NCBI GenBank assembly: GCA_003116875.1
Contig: BCKT01000004.1
Span: forward strand, 580,201-644,200
Reading direction: 5' to 3'
From: Takashimella koratensis
Lineage: Eukaryota > Basidiomycota > Tremellomycetes > Trichosporonales > Tetragoniomycetaceae
DNA: 64,000 nt
Positions 56,167 through 64,000 of this stretch are shown here, one piece after another. Position 1 is the stretch's first letter; every line of letters starts with the position of its first letter. Made by a program: the position numbers and the translations under genes. A model generated the notes under the pieces. It ran no database searches. It was given only the letters and a program-made list of their open reading frames with translations, and was not told the DNA's origin.

Positions 56167-56428
56167 GGTCTGTCTGGGAGGTCAAGAGGGTAAGAGGGTG
56201 AAGACATGAAATGTTATCAATGGAGACGTAGCTGATAACGAGCTGGGCGGGGACGACAAAGAGCACACGTCATTCCGGCTGGCGTCCAGGGGTCCAGGCA
56301 CCCCACCCCGTCTTGTCACGTGATGTTCAATATTTTTGTGGATGCGACCTGACCTGACTTGACCTCGTCTCATCTCCTCGTTCCCCTCGGCCCGTCCCCT
56401 CGACTCGTACACCACCGCGACTATTAAG
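56167..56428. promoter_or_regulatory. Divergent promoter of the pinin and RIX7 genes
   Basis: A 262 bp interval between two divergent ATGs. A tandem ctgacctgacttgacctc is present at about 56350-56367. No gene. Confidence 0.45.
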
Positions 56429-58844
<2,416 letters not shown>

Positions 58845-59142
58845 AGGATACCCCCTTGTCCTCCTTCCTCTAGTTGTCCGTCGGCCTGTTCCCCGTCCCG
58901 AAATTTGTGCCTTCGAGTGTACGATGAAGTGATATGTAGACCATAGGATGCGTGGCACGCAATATCCGCGCATAAATGATGGGTTGATGGGGACGCCGCC
59001 AGGATGGATGCAGTGCGCAATCAGGCCGCTTTCAATCAACCTTTTGATCGTTATTGTTGCGGTCTCTCCATCTCCTCTCGGCCCTATAGCACCGTCAGCA
59101 TCCAACCAGTTCCTCCTCTCCCATCCTAGCAATGAGTGCATC
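58845..59142. other. Intergenic between RIX7 and the J-protein
   Basis: 298 bp, RIX7 3' region and J-protein promoter. An out-of-frame upstream ATG at 59132 (four codons then TGA overlapping the true ATG) may be a uORF. Confidence 0.4.
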
Positions 59143-59941
59143 ATGACCAGCAACATCGAGTGTTCCAATCAAAGTCATCGAACGTACTATGACGTTCTCG
59201 AGATTGACCGTACGGCGTTGCCCAAAGATAGTCAGTCAATGTCATCAATCACAAAATCGTGGATACAGCAAACATCTCCCACACTGACTTGTTCTACTCC
59301 CACTCCCAGTCCGCCATGCCTACATCCTCAAGGCCGCCAAAGAGCACCCAGACAGAAACCTGCAAGACCCTCAAGGCGCAACGACGCGATTCCAAGAGCT
59401 AGTTGGTGCGTTGATCACTTACATGCGAGTTCCTGATTTGCCGTCTTGCCAACACTGCACGCTTACTTGTTACTCAACAGAGGCCTATGAAGTCTTGTCC
59501 GATCCAGTCAGAAAAGCCGCGTACGACGAGTCATTGGATATTATCGAGGACGAGCTTGAATCTTGTCCGCCTACTCCCCCATCTCCTCGTCGATATCATC
59601 CCTATCCTCACCAAGCTCCTCATTCTTCGCCCATTTCAGTGTATCGGTCATCGTTTGCCCATCCCGTCTCGCCACTTATCGCTTCCCCTTTCACGAACAT
59701 CACTGCGCATCCGGTGAGGATTCTCATCGTTCCTCCAGTGAGTTATATCCCACGGTCACATGGTAATCACATCAACAAGGTTCCAATCTTCTACCGTCGT
59801 CGTCCAGCTTCGTTTCCGAGACCAGTCCTTCCAGTTCCTCGGCCACAGCCTATGTACGTTTCGACAGTCAAACCTGTCGCGTTTCATCATCCTCAATTCC
59901 TCGCCGCCTATCCCATCCATCTGCAAAGAGGTCGTCTGTAG
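59143..59941 (+). CDS. J-domain protein (type III Hsp40)
   Basis: A J-domain co-chaperone that stimulates Hsp70 ATPase. ATG 59143 encodes MTSNIECSNQSHRTYYDVLE, the J-domain start YYDVLEID. An intron (donor at about 59231, acceptor ending about 59308) joins GAT A to TC CGC, giving DIRHAYILKAAKEHPDRNLQ with the HPD tripeptide at about 59347-59356. A second intron (about 59407-59480) joins FQELVE to AYEVLSDPVRKAAYDESLDI. No Gly/Phe region or zinc fingers follow, so it is type III. The C-terminal 120 residues are Pro/His/Ser-rich with many PHP and VPR motifs, end HLQRGRL and TAG at 59939-59941. Only 28 bp separate its stop from the stop of the convergent kinase. Confidence 0.85.
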
Positions 59942-59969
59942 TGAAACAACTTCCGATGTCACGTTGTTC

Positions 59970-61447
59970 TTATTGCGAATTTAAAGCCGCTTGAGTCAAA
60001 TCGATAACCTAGACAGATTGTCAGTACGCGTGGTCAGGCTCGTGAAGAGACAGCACAGGAGAATGAGAACCTCACCTTTTGAATATCTGGTCTTTGCTCG
60101 GGGTCCACCACCAGCATTGCGTCAACGAGTGACTTAAACTGAGCCGAGTAACCGTCAGGGTGTCGATAGCGCCCACTAAGAACAGCCATCGCGATCGACG
60201 CCCCATCCGCCTCGAAAGGCGAATGCCCATACGCGACAGCGAAGAGTGTGCAGCCCAGAGACTGTGGTAAGCATATCGTATGATCACTGATTCATACCCA
60301 GATATCGACCTTCTCGTCCAACATCTTCCCAGTCTTCACGTCAAAGAGTTCAGGAGCTCGATAGGGCATAGTAGAGTGCTCGCTGGCAATATCCTGGAAG
60401 CGTGAGCAAAGTTTTGAGTATCATTTACCTGCTCCAAAAGGGCTTGCTGTCTTGTTTGGATATCGATCCGAGCTCTGAAAATTAGACAGTGCTCCTTGGT
60501 TCATGGATCTTACTTGATTGTGGACCCAAAATCCATGAGAATAGGTGAACCGTCGTCTGCGATCATGATATTCCCTGGTTTGATGTCGCGATGAGCGTAG
60601 GGGACGACCTCGCCTTGCTCGGCCGCGGGCAGTTCCTCATCTCCTTCGAAGACAATCTCGGGACGATCCAGCAGGCCTTCGTCTTCTCGAGCAGGAGGGT
60701 AGGACGTTGTAACTGTGGGCAATCGGTATTGATGCATGGCTCGAACACTGCATGATGGTTAGCGGATAGATCAGGCCGCACCCTTACGCCAAGCAAGTTC
60801 CATGGAAAAGCTCGAGCAGCCTTCGCTCGGGAAGACGGCTCCCCGTGACGGAAGATGAAGACATGGCATCTTGCAGGTTTCCGCGCGAGTAGAACGGCAG
60901 GAAGCTAGGTCCATGATGAGCTTTGAATAGACCTTGTTATGACGAAATACGCACAGGTAAATGATCTTCCCATCGCCTCCTTCCTCTTGGACCACGGCCG
61001 AGTCGAGGATTTTGATAATGTTGGGATGTTTGAATCGGCGATAGGCCTCTATTTCTCTCATGGCTGTCTGAACACCTTCTTGCCCGGACGTGACCAAGAT
61101 CTTCTTGAGAGCGAAAAGGCGATCAGATGAAGTGTCGCGAATCAAGTAGACGAATGAGAAGCCACCCTCCCCCAACAGTTTCTCCACCTTGAATGACCGC
61201 CCGTTGATCTTGAGGGTAGCGTCACTTGTACACGGTAAGCGTGCTTTCTGTATCAGGGACATACGGCTTGCATATACACTGTTCGAGTAAGATCAGTGGT
61301 TAGCAAAACAAGAGGAGAACGAGCAGGGGCAATGGGTTCGGTTCCTGATGGCTCTCAGGCTCGGAGACTCACTTGGGAGATGGTGAGGACGGCGTCTCTT
61401 GCGTAGAACTTGATACGATCCAGGGTGATAGCGAGGTTGTCGTTCAT
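59970..61447 (-). CDS. STK16/Env7-like NAK-family kinase
   Basis: A membrane-associated Ser/Thr kinase; yeast Env7 acts at the vacuole. ATG 61447 starts MNDNLAITLDRIKFYARDAV. An intron joins Q to CICKP; the Cys pair may be palmitoylated, as in the family. A 40 nt intron follows, and LKINGRSFKVEKLLGEGGFS has the Gly loop, then FALKKILVTSGQEG (VAIK-type Lys) and TAMREIEAYRRFKHPNIIKI. The catalytic loop reads YAHRDIKPGNIMI and the DFG is SPILMDFGSTIKAR. The P+1 and APE region, with the family-typical MPYRAPELFD, precedes VDIWSLGCTLFAVAYG. The acidic stretch around AREDEGLLDRPEIVFEGDEE is an insert before the HRD. It ends VIDLTQAALNSQ, TAA at 59972-59970. About 365 residues. It shares a 264 bp divergent promoter with CCA1. 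Confidence 0.88.
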
Positions 61448-61711
61448 GTTGGCGGCTGTGGATGGAGGATGTGTGGATGGATGTCAACGAGACGGAGACG
61501 AGCGCAGTCGACCAAGGCGTGGTTGGGACGGGTGCGGGGTCCCACAAGGCACCGTGCCGCCGTGGTCTTGATATTTCGCATCTCCCTCGACTCGATTTCC
61601 TCTCCTCCTCTCATCCTCTCACCCCCATCCACTCGCTCTCTACGTGACTCACGGCCTGCCTCGACTCGCCACCAGCATTCAATCCTACTGGGTGTCAATC
61701 ACACCCTGGGC
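61448..61711. promoter_or_regulatory. Divergent promoter of the kinase and CCA1 genes
   Basis: 264 bp. The CCA1 side is CT-rich (ctctcctcctctcatcctctc, about 61600). No TATA box seen. Confidence 0.45.
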
Positions 61712-63489
61712 ATGATCACGGCTTCCGTCTCCAGTTTCCGCCTGCCCTTACGACGTCTCAGCTCGCACCCTTCTCCTCCTCCCATTCTCAGCATCAGACT
61801 CATGGCGTCCTCTTCAGCCCCGCCCCAACCAACCCCTCGAGCCCTGGACCTCAGCCCGACAGAAGATCGCTTTGTTCACCTCCTTGACGCCTATGCTCAA
61901 AGCTGCGTTCCAGCGATCGACTGCCGAATAGCCGGGGGCTGGGTCCGTGACAAGGTAGGTCTTCACACCCATCAAAAAACTTGAGTCATTAAGCTCATCA
62001 TCGTCTGCCCAGCTGTTATCTCTCCCCTCTTCAGATCTGGATGTTGCTCTGTCGACTACTTCAGGTTATCAGTTTGCGCTTGGATTTGTCGAGTACCTCA
62101 AAACACAACAGATCGCAACCGGCTCGGTCGGCAGAGTTGCGGCAAACCCGGACCAAAGCAAGCATCTGGAAACTGGCACAACCACAATATTGGGTCTCGG
62201 GTGCGATTTTGTGGGACTGAGAAGCGAGACATATACCGATACCCGTATCCCTCAGGTGGTGCGTTCAAGTATAATAGATCAAGGCTGAATAACTCAGCAA
62301 TTGGGCACACCGAAAGAAGATGCTCTTCGACGAGATTTGACGATCAACGCACTGTTCTATAATGTTCACAGCCGGGAAATCGAAGATCACACAGGTCGAG
62401 GTCTTTCAGACCTGGCTTTGAAAATTGCTCGCACGCCGCTTGCCGCTCGCCAGACTTTTTTGGACGATCCATTGCGTGTACTGCGCTGTGTTCGATTCGC
62501 CAGCAGGTTCGATCTATCAATTGATGGAGCGGCATCTGAAGCAATCAGAGATCCAGACATCCAGGTTTGTGCGATGATATGGCTGCTGCTAATGGAACAG
62601 GCGGCTCTCCAAAGCAAGGTTTCAAAAGAGCGCATCGGCATCGAGATCACCAAGATGACGCACGACAATCCGTTGCTGGCGCTGTCACTCATTGACTCTC
62701 TGGGGCTTCATAAATGGATCTTCGCCTGTGCCGTCGACCCTCCCCGACAAGAGTCTCTTGCTTCAGCTCAGATCCTATCGCAATTACTGAAGAGAATATC
62801 AGTCGACTCTCCGGTGTCCTTGTGGTTTGCCGCGGCCACCTGCCCGTTCCGAGACCAAACGATTCTGGTGAAGAACAAGCCAGTTCCTGCGGTCTCCTGG
62901 ATCATCTCCGACAGTTTGAAGGTGAATACAACCTAAATAATGACAATCGCTGATCATCCAGCTTTCAACCGAATTAAAAACTTCTGTGACGAACCTCTTC
63001 ACGGCTGCGAAACTTCTCGACCCAAATATGAATGATCGCGGCAAACTTGGAATGATGCTTCAGCTGCCCACCGTTCTACCATGGCAACTCTCTATCGTCT
63101 GGGCGATTGTCATGGCAATACTGCCTTCGTGGAAGGGCTCTTGGAATATCGAATCTCAGCAGGTTTTCGACCGCTACATGTCCTTTCGCGATCGAATTGT
63201 CGAATACAACCTTCCCGAGGACTTGATAAAGCCACATCTAGTCGATGTAAGTAAGCAACGACGGCGCAAAAGGTGTTGTCTGCTAACATGTGTCCAGGGA
63301 AAACGCCTCCAGTCTCTACTCAACATCCGTCCCTCTCCGGTGTTCCAGATCATCAAAGAAGCTAGTCGGGAATGGCAGTTCCGAAACCCCCAGGCTACTT
63401 CATCAGAGTGTGAGGCCTGGCTCAGTCAAGCGTGGAAGAATGAGACGCAGCGGGCGGAGTGGGAGCAGATGGCCAAGAAGAAGTCATAA
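61712..63489 (+). CDS. CCA1: CCA-adding tRNA nucleotidyltransferase with two in-frame starts
   Basis: Adds CCA to tRNA 3' ends in cytosol, nucleus and mitochondria. ATG 61712 begins MITASVSSFRLPLRRLSSHP, an amphipathic Arg/Ser mitochondrial presequence; an in-frame ATG at 61802 (Met31, MASSSAPPQPTPRALDLSPT) would give a cytosolic form. The class II core is complete: DCRIAGGWVRDK (GGxVRD), SSDLDVALST (catalytic DxD), KEDALRRDLTINALFYNVH (RRD motif), FLDDPLRVLRCVRFASRFD and VSKERIGIEITKMTHDNP. Introns are at about 61952-62012, 62247-62300 and 62564-62600, plus two in the C-terminal half. The C-terminal half is helical and ends WEQMAKKKS with TAA at 63487-63489. About 530 residues, close to yeast Cca1 (546). 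Dual targeting by alternative starts is known for yeast CCA1; here it is inferred from the two ATGs. Confidence 0.95.
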
Positions 63490-63580
63490 TTTGTAATACT
63501 TTAGGCTCTGCATTTCAGATCTCCATGCAATATCATTTATGGCCTGGCAAATCAGATTGATTTTCTAGTCCAAACAATGC

Positions 63581-64000
63581 TTACAGAATGGTAGCGACAA
63601 CTTTGCGGCCCTCGCCTCGCCCACCCCAACCAGCTCCACTGTGTCGGAACTCGCAAAGATAGATGCCTTGCCAGGTACCCAGAACAAGTTTCCCCTTTGC
63701 AATAGGCAATGTGATTGAGTTGCCTACAAGTGACGCCTTTGTGTGGGATACGGAATCGCTTCACGTTAGCAAAACTTGTCGCGACTGACACCATACTCGA
63801 GTCCCTCGTCGGTGTGCTCCCACGCAAGGGACTCCGGAACGATGTTGTCAAGGCTAAACATGTTGTAAGATACCAAACGATCGCGAGCGACCTACGCCAT
63901 GTCCATATCTGCGTGTTGTGATGGTGAGTTCAAGATACAAAACGCTGCTCGAGAGATTTACCAGTGCGGACAGTTCTAAACCATGGCCAGTGATAGTCAG
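63581..64000 (-). CDS. YjbQ/UPF0047 family protein, 5' end beyond the window
   Basis: A small enzyme-like protein; the bacterial homologue YjbQ has been linked to thiamin-phosphate synthase activity. Read on the minus strand from the right edge, the exons are very short. A 14 nt exon ends ACTGTCCGCACTG (about 63960) and joins ATATGGACATGGC (about 63900) to give [46 protein letters not shown] follows with a 38 nt intron (about 63807-63770, donor GTATGG), where D-D-S-V-S-H matches the DDMPAHIKSSL motif. The last exon gives [34 protein letters not shown], with TAA at 63583-63581. The conserved [13 protein letters not shown] is diagnostic. The first exons and ATG lie past base 64000. Confidence 0.85.

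Noticed and set aside
59132..59145. ATG at 59132 as the J-protein start
   Set aside because: It stops after four codons (TGA overlapping the next ATG); the J-domain is in frame with ATG 59143. It could be a uORF.

Overview
The window is nuclear DNA of a basidiomycete fungus, most likely a yeast-like member of the Tremellomycetes (Trichosporonales or Tremellales type; lineage is inference). Genes are dense and short-intergenic. Almost every gene is cut by several 38-60 nt GT-AG introns with a CTGAC/CTAAC-like branch site close to the acceptor, exons are GC-rich with C-ending codons, and the products are fungal: GT15 mannosyltransferase, Zn2Cys6 factor, neutral trehalase, a Bqt4-type protein and a TSC1 homologue. 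I assembled about thirty gene models by hand from open frames and splice signals. Outer start and stop coordinates are firm unless stated; internal exon edges are my reading. No CRISPR array, operon, transposon or convincing tRNA was seen.

Layout. 0.25-7.3 kb: SWIM/RING zinc-finger protein (-), unknown protein with a dsRBD-like tail (+), NIPA-type transporter (+). 7.6-12.1 kb: mitochondrial ribosomal protein uL4m (-), small secreted glycine-rich protein (+), cytosolic uS9/RPS16 (+). 13.1-18.6 kb: SUN-domain nuclear envelope protein (+), DUF4385 protein (-), Zn2Cys6 transcription factor (-) with a 2 kb empty upstream region. 20.6-26.3 kb: mitochondrial class III CoA-transferase (+) with two micro-exons, a TG microsatellite holding an assembly gap, a compact CFIm68-like RRM protein (+), a Ser-rich surface protein (+), GT15 mannosyltransferase (-). 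29-36 kb: DUF2841 protein (+), cysteine-less glutaredoxin-like membrane protein (+), Bqt4-like protein (+). 37.7-44.9 kb: CaMKK-type kinase (+), alpha-tubulin (-), monoacylglycerol-lipase-like hydrolase (-). 46.3-64 kb: neutral trehalase (+), MRT4 (+), Sfp1-like zinc-finger protein (-), TSC1/hamartin-like protein (+), pinin-like protein (-), RIX7/NVL AAA ATPase (+), J-protein (+), STK16/Env7-like kinase (-), CCA tRNA nucleotidyltransferase (+), and a YjbQ/UPF0047 protein (-) running off the right edge.

How the genes relate. These are mostly unrelated housekeeping genes. Two thematic groupings are worth noting. From 49.9 to 58.8 kb, MRT4, an Sfp1-like regulator, TSC1 and RIX7 all bear on 60S ribosome assembly or TORC1 growth control. 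The SUN protein, the Bqt4-like protein and alpha-tubulin, all parts of the nuclear-envelope/microtubule system, lie within 30 kb. I found no clear new multi-gene system. The most unusual items are the cysteine-less glutaredoxin-like protein, the DUF4385 gene, the tandem micro-exons, two GC-AG introns, the dsRBD-like orphan and the growth-control neighbourhood.
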